Source of the DNA: Parvibaculum sp.
GTDB lineage: Bacteria; Pseudomonadota; Alphaproteobacteria; Parvibaculales; Parvibaculaceae
Direction: 5' to 3'
Assembly: GCA_030645235.1 (NCBI GenBank)
Contig: JAUSMV010000030.1
Location: 310,001 to 374,000, forward strand
DNA length: 64,000 nt
The position numbers were made by a program, and so were the translations under genes. Positions 1-9,501 of the stretch are shown here, piece after piece (the first letter of the stretch is position 1; each line of letters opens with the position of its first letter). The notes under the pieces are model-generated. The model made no database searches. It was not told the DNA's origin and worked only from the letters and a program-made list of their open reading frames with translations.

Positions 1-3000
1 ATCCGCCTTATGGCGCGGAGCGGCATGAAGTTTCACGCTTACCTTCTCGCCCGGACGATACTCAGGACGATCAGACGATGCCGTCACCACCATTTCATTG
101 AACGGGTCCGTGACGGGCACAGAGACATAACCCATGCGGAAAGCAGGTTTGCCGAGATCGACCATATTCTCGTCCAGCGGTTTATCAACGCGCGGGCTGA
201 CAAGCACGATGGAGACATAAAATCCGGGTGCGTATTCCGGCTTCACAGGGAACTCGACGATAGGCGTCGATGTGTCGAAGGTTTTGACGAAACTATCAAT
301 GACGCCATAACGCTCAATGGTGATGAGGGCTTTGGCGTTCGGATAAGGATTTTTGATGAGATAGCGCGCGATATCGCCCACCTTGTAACTCGGCTGCTCA
401 GGGAACATTTGCAAGGCTGTGTCCGGCTCGCTCTCCCACAAGACGACATTGCGGCCCGTCACCCAGAAGTTGCTCAGTGCCTTATGCGTCTTGCCTGTCG
501 TGCCGGTCACGATTGCCGTGATCTTGTATTCACCCGCTTCACTTGGGGTGAAGGCGCAGGTTTCAGGTTGCAATGTGGAGGTGCCGGAGCAGGTGCCCGC
601 CTTGTCCCATGTCGTGTTGTAAATCGTCTGATAGACATTGCCCGCCGATTTGACGCGGGCGGCCGTCACGTTTTTGCGCAGAATTTCCAACTCAACTTTG
701 GCGTCGGCGACCGGTGCACCCGCCGGATCGACAACAATGTAGGTGTAAGAAGCTTCTTTGCCCGCTTGAAAAATCCAGGCCGTCGGCTTCAATCCGACAA
801 AGCGATCTGTCGCGGCATAGGTGGCTTTTGCTGAACTCGCGATCGACTTGCCGCGATCATCGGCCACGGCAACTTCAAATGTCAGGTTGCCGTAGCTTTG
901 GTCGGTCTGTTCGGGAATCTTGACCGAAACCTTTGCTACGCCGTTGCCATCAAGCGGTTGCTCCAACTGCGCAACCATCCGTTGCGATGCGTATTGCACC
1001 TCGTCGCTGCCGGAGAAATTATAACTCGCAGCGACAGGATGCGTTGACTGCATCACCTGCGGTTCGAACATCGCCGTGATGCGCGCCGTCGCATTTGTGT
1101 AAGCACCACCGGAATGGAGAGCGGCCTTGCCCTCCACTTCCGCTATTTGATCGCCGGAGAAAAGCGTGCCGTTGACCGATGTCGAAACACGGAACGAGGC
1201 GGGCGTGAAGTCGCTCACCAACACCTGCATCGGCTTCCAGGCAAACCAACCGTCGCCGACTGTGCCTTCTTCCGTATCGAAATTGTCGATGGCTTTGGCC
1301 GTTGCATAGAGCTTTTGCAGGATGCGGAAGCGATACCAACCCACGGCACCTGTCTTCGACAAAGCAAACTCGCCGGAGGTTGCGCCGAACTCGTTGAGCG
1401 AAATGTCCTTCGTCTCTCCAACCAGTTTACCCGTCGGGTCGATCAGTTGAACGCGGTAGAGCGAGGACGGCGCAGCGGTCAGACCTTCATTGCCCTGACC
1501 ACGCACATAGATTTTATACTGAACGGTGTCGCCCGCTTTATAGACGCCCTGAGCAGTCGTGCCCCACACGCGCATATGCTCTTGCGCTGACACATTGTTC
1601 GGCCAGATTTGCTCGCCGGATGCGCGGTAGGTGTCCGCTTCGAATTGGTAATAGAGCGGCAGGACCGCAATGTCAGCGCCCTTTGTCGCTTTGATGGTGA
1701 GCGCCGTATCGCATGGCGATTCCCAAACACCCGCCTTGGGCGCCTTGCCCGGCAGATTGGCGAGACCATTGGCGTCGGTGATCGCAAAAGCTTGTTCGGT
1801 AGCCGGAGCCCATGTGCCGTTAAACGTGGCATTGCAAAGCGCGGTGAACAATGTCGTGTCGGCATTGAGAGACACGCGCACACCGGCGACAGGTTCGCCC
1901 GTCACCAAATCGGAAACCCAGACAAGCGTATTGAAATGTCCGATCTTGGTATGAAGTGCAAAGGGTGTGACCTGCGCGAACACCAGCGGCGCGGTTTTGC
2001 GCGTCGTCGGTTCGGTCTTCAGCCAGCCGAGCACGGCCCCTGATTTGCCGTCGAGCATACCGCGCACGCCGAAGGGCACCGCATATTGCAGGTTGCGGAT
2101 CGGATCGAGTGTCTCGCTGAATGATAATCCGTCCTTCGGACCCGTGGCCGACAGACGCGAGAAATCAAACGTCCGTCCCGTCAGATTGTTAACGTAAAGC
2201 GGTATGTCACTATCGATTGATTTTTCAAGTACGGCGATCTGGTTGGGCAGCTCGAAATTCGGCGGACGATTGTCCATACGCCAACGCGCTGAAATGCCGC
2301 CTTCCAAAGGCCGACCGAACACATCGACGATCTTCGCATCGGTTTTCAAGCCGACTTCATAGTCGCGATCCGAACGCAGATAGATCGGGAAACGCGTTGT
2401 GAACTCGTCGGTCTTGTCATGGCCTTTCCAGTCATAGAAGCCTTCCGTCCGCTCCAGATCAACGTCAGCCCAAGGGTCGCTTTCGGGTGTCGCTTTGCCA
2501 AGCTCGGGTGACAATTCCACGTGATCCTTGATCTGCTTCAACTGAACGGGCGATGAAAAAACAAGACGCACGATGTTCCACGGACCGCAAAGCTCTGTGG
2601 CTTTCTCGTCCGGCTTTATATTGACGGTTTCGCCCGCATTGGTTTCGCAGCGCGCGCCGAGAAATTTGAACGGGCCGAAGGTCGCGAATTTTTTGATCGT
2701 CTGATCAACAATGCTCGGCTCATCGCCATGCGCCGAGACAAGACCCGGCATCATTTTGAGTTCGGCGTTTGTGTCCGGCGGCAAGGGTGCCGAGGGTGTC
2801 ACGATCCATGCACGGCGCGCCCATTCTTTAGGCGCAGGTGTCGCGTCGCTGCGGAACCATGCAATATAGGACCAGAGACGTTTGAAGAACCCGAGGATGC
2901 CGGGTTCGCGCGGTACATCGACGAGCGCATCGTCGGTTGATTGCGACCATTCCGGCCCTTCGGCAACATGCACATCTTGCGTGCCGCCGCCATTTTCTTC

Positions 3001-3528
3001 CCAGGCGAATTGAAGACTGCGCACAAGACTGTCGCGGCGCACGGGCTGATTGAACGTCACCTGTACCGACGGCATGGCCGGCCCTGACCAGCCGCTGAAC
3101 TCGGCGCGGTCGAGCGCGACGCGGCTCGTTATAAACTCATGCTGGAAAGGCTGGTCGAGCGTTGTCCCGTCTTGCGCAATGATGCCGCCATTCACCGTCA
3201 TAGTATAATGTGTGGATGCCGCCAGCGCGTCTTTCTCACCCAGTTGGCAGGCAAGGGCACGGTCGCTCAGCCAGCGCCATTCGCAATTGAGCTTGGGTAA
3301 AATCTCGATCGGGATTTCGTCGCTGCTACGCTCCATCCGGCCGAGAGGAACAACAGCGCGATCAAACTCCACAACAAGCTGGCGTCCTGCCGGTACGTCC
3401 TGACCTGATGGCGTGATGCGCGCGACCTGAAGGTTGCCGTCGGCAGCAAGTGCGGAAGCCGTTCCCCCGCCTCCCACGATTGCCAATACAAAAATGACAC
3501 GCAGGAACGAGCGGAAAGACGAAGCCAT
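1..3528 (-). CDS. bacterial alpha-2-macroglobulin family protein (partial, C-terminus off window)
   Basis: The 1176 residues seen here start at an ATG and stay open to the left edge, so the C-terminal part, where any thioester motif would lie, is not visible. The N-terminus has a Sec signal peptide (basic residues, VIFVLAIVGG core, ASA/AADG cleavage region) without a lipobox Cys, so a free periplasmic form is predicted. After it come beta-rich macroglobulin-like segments typical of the YfhM-type family, for example VPLYV/DIPLYVNNLTG and AQGVYKAGDTVQYKIYVRG. Bacterial members usually run to about 1600-1900 residues and are thought to trap proteases that enter the periplasm. They are often next to a PBP1C gene, which would lie beyond the edge. 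The family call rests on pattern recognition and is fairly secure. Confidence 0.8.
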   Translation of the reverse strand, partial: MASSFRSFLRVIFVLAIVGGGGTASALAADGNLQVARITPSGQDVPAGRQLVVEFDRAVVPLGRMERSSDEIPIEILPKLNCEWRWLSDRALACQLGEKDALAASTHYTMTVNGGIIAQDGTTLDQPFQHEFITSRVALDRAEFSGWSGPAMPSVQVTFNQPVRRDSLVRSLQFAWEENGGGTQDVHVAEGPEWSQSTDDALVDVPREPGILGFFKRLWSYIAWFRSDATPAPKEWARRAWIVTPSAPLPPDTNAELKMMPGLVSAHGDEPSIVDQTIKKFATFGPFKFLGARCETNAGETVNIKPDEKATELCGPWNIVRLVFSSPVQLKQIKDHVELSPELGKATPESDPWADVDLERTEGFYDWKGHDKTDEFTTRFPIYLRSDRDYEVGLKTDAKIVDVFGRPLEGGISARWRMDNRPPNFELPNQIAVLEKSIDSDIPLYVNNLTGRTFDFSRLSATGPKDGLSFSETLDPIRNLQYAVPFGVRGMLDGKSGAVLGWLKTEPTTRKTAPLVFAQVTPFALHTKIGHFNTLVWVSDLVTGEPVAGVRVSLNADTTLFTALCNATFNGTWAPATEQAFAITDANGLANLPGKAPKAGVWESPCDTALTIKATKGADIAVLPLYYQFEADTYRASGEQIWPNNVSAQEHMRVWGTTAQGVYKAGDTVQYKIYVRGQGNEGLTAAPSSLYRVQLIDPTGKLVGETKDISLNEFGATSGEFALSKTGAVGWYRFRILQKLYATAKAIDNFDTEEGTVGDGWFAWKPMQVLVSDFTPASFRVSTSVNGTLFSGDQIAEVEGKAALHSGGAYTNATARITAMFEPQVMQSTHPVAASYNFSGSDEVQYASQRMVAQLEQPLDGNGVAKVSVKIPEQTDQSYGNLTFEVAVADDRGKSIASSAKATYAATDRFVGLKPTAWIFQAGKEASYTYIVVDPAGAPVADAKVELEILRKNVTAARVKSAGNVYQTIYNTTWDKAGTCSGTSTLQPETCAFTPSEAGEYKITAIVTGTTGKTHKALSNFWVTGRNVVLWESEPDTALQMFPEQPSYKVGDIARYLIKNPYPNAKALITIERYGVIDSFVKTFDTSTPIVEFPVKPEYAPGFYVSIVLVSPRVDKPLDENMVDLGKPAFRMGYVSVPVTDPFNEMVVTASSDRPEYRPGEKVSVKLHAAPRHKAD

Positions 3529-3694
3529 GATATGAACCTTCGCGGTGGGCCGAATGTGATGGGCAGAGCATACACGCTGCAAACACACATGACAGGGCCA
3601 GCGGAAGTCTCTCCACAGATATTGCGCCCGACCAATGGCAGGATTGTGGCGCGGCACACGGAGGATTCAAAAATATCGCGTTTTTTGCCGTCGC

Positions 3695-4744
3695 CTAAGC
3701 GCCGATCCAGCCAAGCGCCCGATTGAACAGGCCAATGGTGGAGGCATGGAGCATATCGCCGGTCGCTTTGGGCGCTTTGCCTGCCGCGGCGCGCGCGTTG
3801 GTGCCTTCCAGAATGATTCCGAGCTTGAAGCAGGCAAGGACGGCGTACCAGTCTATCGCCGAAAGATCGCGGGAACTGCCTTCGGCATAACGCGCGACAA
3901 GCTCGGCTGCCGTCGGGAAGCCGTCCCAGGGTTTCACACCGACCGAACCCGTGCTGCCGCGACCTTCGGCATCCGGCCATGTCGCCATGAGCCAGCCCAG
4001 ATCGATCAGCGGATCGCCTATGGTCGTCAGTTCCCAATCGACGATAGCGGCGAGCTTGCCGCTGTCAAAGCGGTACATGACATTGGCGAGGTGATAGTCA
4101 CCATGAATAACGCCGGGTTTGAAACCCGCCGGTCGGTTCTCGTCGAGCCATTTGGCCACGCGGTCAACGCCGGGAATTTCGGCGGGACCGGCCCAGCCTT
4201 CATACTCCTTGTAGCTTTCGAGCTGCCCCTGCCAGCGGGCAACCTGTCGTTCGAGATATTTCTCCGGTTTGCCAAGATCGGACAGACCTGCCTCGATGTA
4301 ATCGACACGGCCAAGCGCCGCCGCGCCATCGGCAATGGACATGCCCATCTGGTAGCGCATATTTGCGTCACCGGCATGAAGCTCCGGCAGGCCGACCGTC
4401 GCGTTAAACCCGTCAACCGGTTCCATAAGATAGAAAGCCGCGCCCAAAACATCTTCCTCAGGGCAAGCGGCGATCAATCCCGGATGAGGCACATCGCTGC
4501 CCGCCAGCGCGCCGAGCACACGGGCTTCGCGCCGCATGGTTTCGCTGCCATTCATATGCGGACGGTGCGGCGGACGACGCAACACAAACGTCCGGTCCCC
4601 GCGCTGAAACTTTAGCAGTATATTTTGCGTGCCGCCGGTCAGCGCCGTCACATCTTTCAGCGGCCCCGCTTCGAGGCGCTGCTCGTCCATCCAGCCGGTC
4701 AGGCGTTCCAGATCGACAAGATCGGTCCAGCTTTCAAGCGACAT
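3695..4744 (-). CDS. APH-fold kinase, ACAD10/11-kinase-like phosphotransferase
   Basis: This 349-residue protein has the aminoglycoside/choline kinase fold: the N-lobe strand near residues 35-58 (LTGGTQNILLKF...FVLRRPP), the catalytic loop HGDYHLAN at 214-221 and the metal-binding DWE at 236-238 followed by GDPLIDLGWL. That form is characteristic of the kinase domain fused to acyl-CoA dehydrogenase in ACAD10/ACAD11 and of bacterial LvaA, which phosphorylate 4-hydroxyacyl-CoAs. Its ATG shares one base with the stop of the alcohol dehydrogenase upstream (TGATG), so it is the last gene of a five-gene operon that also encodes an acyl-CoA dehydrogenase. Hydroxyacyl-CoA as substrate is inferred from family and context; antibiotic phosphorylation is unlikely. 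Confidence 0.85.
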   Translation of the reverse strand: MSLESWTDLVDLERLTGWMDEQRLEAGPLKDVTALTGGTQNILLKFQRGDRTFVLRRPPHRPHMNGSETMRREARVLGALAGSDVPHPGLIAACPEEDVLGAAFYLMEPVDGFNATVGLPELHAGDANMRYQMGMSIADGAAALGRVDYIEAGLSDLGKPEKYLERQVARWQGQLESYKEYEGWAGPAEIPGVDRVAKWLDENRPAGFKPGVIHGDYHLANVMYRFDSGKLAAIVDWELTTIGDPLIDLGWLMATWPDAEGRGSTGSVGVKPWDGFPTAAELVARYAEGSSRDLSAIDWYAVLACFKLGIILEGTNARAAAGKAPKATGDMLHASTIGLFNRALGWIGA

Positions 4745-5781
4745 CAGGGCACCATGACAGATTTGAGCGCGCCCTGCTGGCGGGCGTCGAACAAACGGTA
4801 GGCTTCCGCCCCTTCAGACAGGCTCATCTCATGCGTGATGAATTTTTCAGGCGTGAGACGACCGCTTTGAATCAGCGGCACAAGGTCCGGCCAATGCGAC
4901 TGAACCGAGCAGGTGCCGATGTGGAATGTCAGCCCCTTCATAAAGGCAAGCCCCATCGGAAACGCAAAGTCGCGCGTCTGGTTGACGCCGATGGCCGAGA
5001 CATGGCCGCGTTTGCCCGCCAGCATGATCGCCATTTTGATGGTCGCGTCCGCGCCGACCGCTTCGACGACACTATCAAGTCCCTGATTTTTGGTGGCCGC
5101 CGCGATGACTTCCAGCGCATTCGCACCGTCAACGGGAATGGCACCGAGCGAGGCGGCAATAGCGCGACGCTCCGGCACGAGGTCGATGGCATAGACTTCC
5201 GACGCGCCGAGGACGAAGCAGCTTTGCACTGCCATCAGGCCGATAGGGCCAAGACCAACGACACCGACTTTCGAGCCGGGACGGATATTGGCGTTGACGC
5301 AACCAAACCATGCCGTCGGCAGATTGTCGGTCAGCATCAGGGCCTGATCGGTGCTGATACCTTCGGGAATATGATGCGCGTTGAAATCGGCCATGGGCAC
5401 GCGAATGCCTTCGGCCTGGCAGCCTTCGAGGCGGTGACTGAGACCATAGCAACCCGCACCGCCGGATGTGCATTGATTGATATTGCCTGCGAGACAGTTA
5501 ACACAATTGCCGCAACCAACCGCTGCCGACAACATCACCTTGTCGCCGACTTTCAACCGGCGCACACCGCGCCCGACTTCGGCCACTTCGCCAACCGCTT
5601 CATGGCCGACGCAGAAACCCATATCCGGGCTGAACCCTTCGCCGTGATAGATATGCAGGTCGCTGCCACAAATGCCGCATTTATCCATCTTGATGATGGC
5701 GTCTGTGTCAGCGGCCAGTCTCGGATCGTCAAAGCTCTCATAGCGAATGTCGCGCGGGCCCTGATAAAGAAGTGCCTTCAT
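4744..5781 (-). CDS. zinc-dependent MDR alcohol dehydrogenase
   Basis: This 345-residue medium-chain dehydrogenase oxidises an alcohol with NAD(P). The catalytic zinc ligands appear as C35 in CGICGSD and H60-E61 in GHE. The structural zinc lobe is complete with C91, C94, C97 and C105. The Rossmann motif GVVGLGPIGL lies near residue 175. It sits 19 bases behind an SDR gene and overlaps the kinase gene by one base. A role in oxidising a hydroxy intermediate of the same pathway is inferred from position; the substrate cannot be read from the sequence. Confidence 0.88.
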   Translation of the reverse strand: MKALLYQGPRDIRYESFDDPRLAADTDAIIKMDKCGICGSDLHIYHGEGFSPDMGFCVGHEAVGEVAEVGRGVRRLKVGDKVMLSAAVGCGNCVNCLAGNINQCTSGGAGCYGLSHRLEGCQAEGIRVPMADFNAHHIPEGISTDQALMLTDNLPTAWFGCVNANIRPGSKVGVVGLGPIGLMAVQSCFVLGASEVYAIDLVPERRAIAASLGAIPVDGANALEVIAAATKNQGLDSVVEAVGADATIKMAIMLAGKRGHVSAIGVNQTRDFAFPMGLAFMKGLTFHIGTCSVQSHWPDLVPLIQSGRLTPEKFITHEMSLSEGAEAYRLFDARQQGALKSVMVP

Positions 5782-5800
5782 TGTCTCGTCTCCAAATATA

Positions 5801-6571
5801 TCAGGCGTTGCGCGCCATCAACCCGCCATCGACGGGGATCGACACGCCGGTAATGTAGGACGCGGCGGGCATGCAGAGGCTCACCGTGATATGGGCCACT
5901 TCTTCAGGGCGACCATAACGGCGCAAAGCTGTGCGACGCTTGGCATAGATTTCCTTCTGCTCATCGGGAATGGCCTGCGTCATGCCGGTAAGGATCGGAC
6001 CTGGGCAAACGCAATTGACCGTGATGCCTTCCTTGCCAAGTTCAACAGCGAGCGCACGTGTCAAACCGGTGACGCCTGCTTTCGCTGCCGAATAGGCACT
6101 GTCGAGCGCGGTGGCGCCCAGAGCTTCGGTTGATGCGATATTGACGATGCGCGGGCTTTTGGATTTGCGCAGGAAGGGCAGAGCGGCACGGATGATGCGC
6201 TGATGGGCCGAAAGGCAGACCGACACCATACGCTCAAAGAGAGCGTCATAACCTTCATTGTCGATCTGCAAAAACCCGGAAATGCCCGCATTGTTGACGA
6301 CAGCATCAAGCCCGCCGAAATGCGCAGCAATTTCCGCTATGACTTTCTCAATCTCAGCCTTGTTGCCGACATCGAGTTTCCACGCTTTCGCCTTGCCGCC
6401 TTTGGCGACAATGGCACTCGCCACGGCTTCTGCGCCTTCGAGCGTATAATCCGTGACGGCGACATTGGCACCTTCGGTTGCAAAGACTTCAGCGGTTGCC
6501 CGCCCCATGCCACTGGCCGCACCTGTGACGAGTGCTGTCAGCCCTTTGACTGACCGGCTTGCATCGCTCAT
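5801..6571 (-). CDS. SDR family oxidoreductase
   Basis: A classical short-chain dehydrogenase of 256 residues: cofactor motif TGAASGMG near residue 17, VNNAG near 91, catalytic Ser in NIASTEA, YSAAK near 160 and a C-terminal GVSIPVDGG. All catalytic residues are present, so activity as an NAD(P)-dependent keto/hydroxy-acyl oxidoreductase is expected. It lies 20 bases downstream of the acyl-CoA dehydrogenase and 19 upstream of the zinc alcohol dehydrogenase in the same operon. The substrate is unknown; a hydroxyacyl-CoA or hydroxy acid fits the neighbours. Confidence 0.88.
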   Translation of the reverse strand: MSDASRSVKGLTALVTGAASGMGRATAEVFATEGANVAVTDYTLEGAEAVASAIVAKGGKAKAWKLDVGNKAEIEKVIAEIAAHFGGLDAVVNNAGISGFLQIDNEGYDALFERMVSVCLSAHQRIIRAALPFLRKSKSPRIVNIASTEALGATALDSAYSAAKAGVTGLTRALAVELGKEGITVNCVCPGPILTGMTQAIPDEQKEIYAKRRTALRRYGRPEEVAHITVSLCMPAASYITGVSIPVDGGLMARNA

Positions 6572-6591
6572 GTCTCATCTCCCCGTTTGGT

Positions 6592-7884
6592 TCAGACCGC
6601 TTCGTCGAGATCTTCGATCTGATCGCCGTATTTTTCGAAAGCGCGACGTTTGACGCTGGGCAGATGATAGGCCGGAAACAGCTCATTGGAAGGGCGATAT
6701 TCGCGCAAGACCTGCTTGGCGACCGTCACCTTGTGCACTTCCGTCGGGCCATCAGCGAGGCCGAGGAAATAAGACGAGATCACCTGACCGGCAAAGGGCA
6801 TTTCATTCGACAGGCCGAGCGAGCCATGCAGATGAAGCGCACGCGAGGCCACATCATGCAGCACTTTGGGCATGGCCGCTTTCACGGCAGCGATGTCCTT
6901 ACGCACAATGCGGTAGTCCTTGTGCTTGTCGATGAGCCAGGCCGTGCGCAGCACGAGCAGACGGAATTGCTCAATCTCGATCCATGAATCCGCGATCTTT
7001 TCCTGCACCATCTGTTTTTCAGAAAGCTTGGAGCCTTGCGTCTCGCGCGAGATGACGCGTTCGCACATCATGTCAAAAGCGACCTTCGCGTCGGCAATCG
7101 TGCGCATCGCGTGATGGATGCGACCGCCGCCGAGGCGGACCTGCGCCACGACAAATGCGCCGCCGGGTTCGCCCAGCACGTGATCGAGCGGCACGCGCAC
7201 ATTCGTATAGCGGATATAGGCATGGCTGCCTTCTGCTTCCGCACCGAAGCCGACATTGCGCAGAATTTCAATGCCCGGTGTTTCCGCCGGCACGATAATC
7301 ATCGACATACGCTGATAAGGCGGCGCATTGGGTTCGGTGATCGCCATGACGATGTAGAACGCCGCATATTTGGCGTTGGATGAAAACCACTTCTCGCCAT
7401 TGATGACCCATTCATTGCCTTCACGCACGGCGGTCGTCGTGAAGATCAGCGGATCGGCGCCGCCCTGCGGCTCAGTCATGGAGAAGCAGGAGACGATTTC
7501 ATTGTCGAGCAGCGGTTGCAGATATTTCTTCTTCTGCGCTTCGGTGCCGTAATGTGCCAGAATTTCCGCATTGCCCGTATCGGGTGCCTGACAGCCAAAG
7601 ACCGTCGGCGCGAAATGCGAGCGACCGAGAATTTCGTTCATCAGCGCGAGTTTCACCTGACCATAGCCCTGACCGCCAAGTTCCGGCCCAAGGTGGCAGG
7701 CCCAAAGCTTGCGCGCTTTCACCTTCGCTTGCAGCGGACGAACAAGCTTGATGTTGTTGGGGTTCTTCACATCGTAAGGCGAACCCAGCACATGATCGAG
7801 CGGTTCGACTTCTGTGCGCACGAAATCGGCAATCCAATCGAGGTCTTTCTGGAACGCCGGATCAGTTTCAAAATCCCAAGCCAT
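6592..7884 (-). CDS. acyl-CoA dehydrogenase, ACAD11-like
   Basis: This 430-residue flavoprotein is full length for the family. The FAD/substrate segment is visible as CFSMTEPQGGADP followed by WVINGEKWFSSNA, and the C-terminal part has HLHGSLGLSNEMPFA and LADGPTEVHK. The ADGP(D/T)EVH ending is typical of the ACAD10/ACAD11 and related bacterial group rather than of short-chain butyryl-CoA dehydrogenases. It introduces a double bond into acyl-CoA; in ACAD11-like systems it acts with a kinase that phosphorylates 4-hydroxyacyl-CoA. That kinase domain is encoded as a separate protein at the end of this operon (3695-4744). Confidence 0.92.
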   Translation of the reverse strand: MAWDFETDPAFQKDLDWIADFVRTEVEPLDHVLGSPYDVKNPNNIKLVRPLQAKVKARKLWACHLGPELGGQGYGQVKLALMNEILGRSHFAPTVFGCQAPDTGNAEILAHYGTEAQKKKYLQPLLDNEIVSCFSMTEPQGGADPLIFTTTAVREGNEWVINGEKWFSSNAKYAAFYIVMAITEPNAPPYQRMSMIIVPAETPGIEILRNVGFGAEAEGSHAYIRYTNVRVPLDHVLGEPGGAFVVAQVRLGGGRIHHAMRTIADAKVAFDMMCERVISRETQGSKLSEKQMVQEKIADSWIEIEQFRLLVLRTAWLIDKHKDYRIVRKDIAAVKAAMPKVLHDVASRALHLHGSLGLSNEMPFAGQVISSYFLGLADGPTEVHKVTVAKQVLREYRPSNELFPAYHLPSVKRRAFEKYGDQIEDLDEAV

Positions 7885-7925
7885 GTCTCTCTCCCGTTAG
7901 TTTGTTGAATATTTTATTCTGAAAT

Positions 7926-8660
7926 TCAGAGAATGAGGCCGCCATCCACGGGGATCGTCTGACCCAGCACGTAAGATGCGAGCGGCGATGCAAGGAAAAG
8001 AGCGACACCGGCCATGTCATGCGGCGTACCAAGGCGGCGCATCGGAATGCCCTGAATGCTGCCTGCAAGGCGCTCAGGATTTTCCGTCGTCACTTTTGTG
8101 AGTTTCGTATCGACAAGACCCGGCGCAATGCCGTTGACGCGGATGCCGTCTTTCGCCCAGGCTTCCGCGAGCGTGCGCGTGAGACCGACTGCGCCGGTCT
8201 TCGACGCATTATAAGCCGGATTGCCGCGCGTTGAATGGAACGCCGCCGTTGAACTCACTGTGATGAGCGAACCTTTGCTGGCTGCCAGCAACGGATGAAA
8301 TTTAATCGCGCAGGCCATCAGGCTGTTGACGTTGACGTCCATCACCTTCTGGAAACCATCCATTTTAAATTCGCCGCGCTGATAGATCACCGTGCCCTGG
8401 CTCAGCACAAGCACGTCGAGCGATTTGAACGGCGCGTCATATCTTTCAATCGCGTCAAAATCGGAAACGTCCATGCGGTCATAATGAAGCCCGCGCAGGT
8501 CCGAGCCATCAGCGAGAGAATAATCAGATGCCTTCGCGCGCGTGCCCCAGACGTGAACAGCCGCCCCTTTGTCTTTGAACGCTTGCGCGATGCCGTTGCC
8601 GATGCCGCTGGAACCGCCGACGACAAGAACAGTTTTTCCCGAAAAATCGAGTTCAGACAT
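7926..8660 (-). CDS. SDR family oxidoreductase
   Basis: First gene of the minus-strand operon, 244 residues, with GGGAG ahead of the ATG. It has the glycine-rich NAD(P) motif VVGGSSGIGNG at about residue 13, the catalytic Ser in ITVSSTAAF, the YNASK active site and the C-terminal QTIPVDGG. The usual NNAG is replaced by VLSQG, which is seen in some SDR branches. The gene diverges from the TetR gene at 8756, so the 95 bases between them probably hold both promoters and the TetR operator. Its substrate is not evident. Confidence 0.88.
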   Translation of the reverse strand: MSELDFSGKTVLVVGGSSGIGNGIAQAFKDKGAAVHVWGTRAKASDYSLADGSDLRGLHYDRMDVSDFDAIERYDAPFKSLDVLVLSQGTVIYQRGEFKMDGFQKVMDVNVNSLMACAIKFHPLLAASKGSLITVSSTAAFHSTRGNPAYNASKTGAVGLTRTLAEAWAKDGIRVNGIAPGLVDTKLTKVTTENPERLAGSIQGIPMRRLGTPHDMAGVALFLASPLASYVLGQTIPVDGGLIL

Positions 8661-8755
8661 GGCGGGCTCCCCAAGGTACTTTATGTCGCGTTTCGAATTA
8701 GGTCAGTTGGATAATAAGTTTGACGCAACCGGCTTGGCAAGGCATTCTTTTTGGT
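8661..8755. promoter_or_regulatory. divergent promoter region of the TetR gene and the ACAD operon
   Basis: These 95 AT-richer bases separate the divergent SDR and TetR starts. The GTTG and CAAC segments around 8707-8730 could form part of an operator, but I cannot define -35/-10 boxes with certainty. The function is inferred from the gene arrangement, which is classic for a local TetR repressor controlling its neighbour operon. Confidence 0.4.
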
Positions 8756-9487
8756 ATGGCGAAGACGCAAGGGAAACAGCCCGAAAAGATTTCAGCGCGC
8801 GAGCAGATCAAACTTGCCGCGCGCCGCCTCTTTGCCATTTCCGGTATCGACGGCGTGAGTGTGCGCGAAATTGTCGATGCCGCCCAGCAGAAGAACCACG
8901 GATCGCTCACCTATTATTTCGGCACCAAGGAAGCGCTTGTGCGCGAGCTTGTTGCTGACGGCGCAAAGCTCATTGATGTGCGCCGCAATGCCTTCCTCGA
9001 CAAGCTGGAAGCAGACGGCGGGCCGCGCTCCGTGCGCGATGTTGTGGAAGCACTGGTCTATCCCTCCATCGGGCTTGGCAATACGGAAGACGAGGAAGAC
9101 ACCTATATCCGCTTCATCGCCATGCTGACGCTGAACCATCGCGCGCTTTTTATGGATGCACTCGAAAAGCGCTGGAACTCCGGCTATCTGCGCGCGCTCG
9201 ATCATTTGCGCCGTCTGATGCCGGACATGCCATCGGCTGCAAAGAGCCAGCGCTTTGTCTTTATGGGTGGCTATCTCAGCAGCGTGTTGAGCATGCGCGA
9301 AGCAGCATTGACCGACCGCACAAGGTCTCATCCGATGTGGAACTCGCCCGACACGCTGCCACATTTTGTTCAGTCATTGACAGTGATGCTCGAAGCCCCA
9401 CCGGAAGACGGGTTGTTTGAAAAGTCTTCACGTAAAGCCTCTCAACCGCGAGCGCTTGTCGGCTCTATCGGCATTATTTTGGATTGA
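8756..9487 (+). CDS. TetR/AcrR family transcriptional regulator
   Basis: About 243 residues. The N-terminal TetR helix-turn-helix is clear: AREQIKLAARRLFAISGIDGVSVREIVDAA...GSLTYYFGTKEAL, near residues 13-65. The C-terminal part is the variable ligand-binding domain. The ATG at 8756 matches the usual short lead before the HTH; a TTG at 8720 is an in-frame alternative, and neither has a strong ribosome site. Divergent orientation to the ACAD operon predicts that it represses that operon and responds to an acyl-CoA-like ligand. This is inference from arrangement. Confidence 0.88.
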   Translation: MAKTQGKQPEKISAREQIKLAARRLFAISGIDGVSVREIVDAAQQKNHGSLTYYFGTKEALVRELVADGAKLIDVRRNAFLDKLEADGGPRSVRDVVEALVYPSIGLGNTEDEEDTYIRFIAMLTLNHRALFMDALEKRWNSGYLRALDHLRRLMPDMPSAAKSQRFVFMGGYLSSVLSMREAALTDRTRSHPMWNSPDTLPHFVQSLTVMLEAPPEDGLFEKSSRKASQPRALVGSIGIILD

Positions 9488-9501
9488 TAAGGAAGACAAG
9501 A

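Noticed and set aside
3635-5853. Two plus-strand open frames of 326 and 340 residues
   Set aside because: They shadow the APH-kinase and zinc alcohol dehydrogenase genes, which have full catalytic motifs on the other strand.
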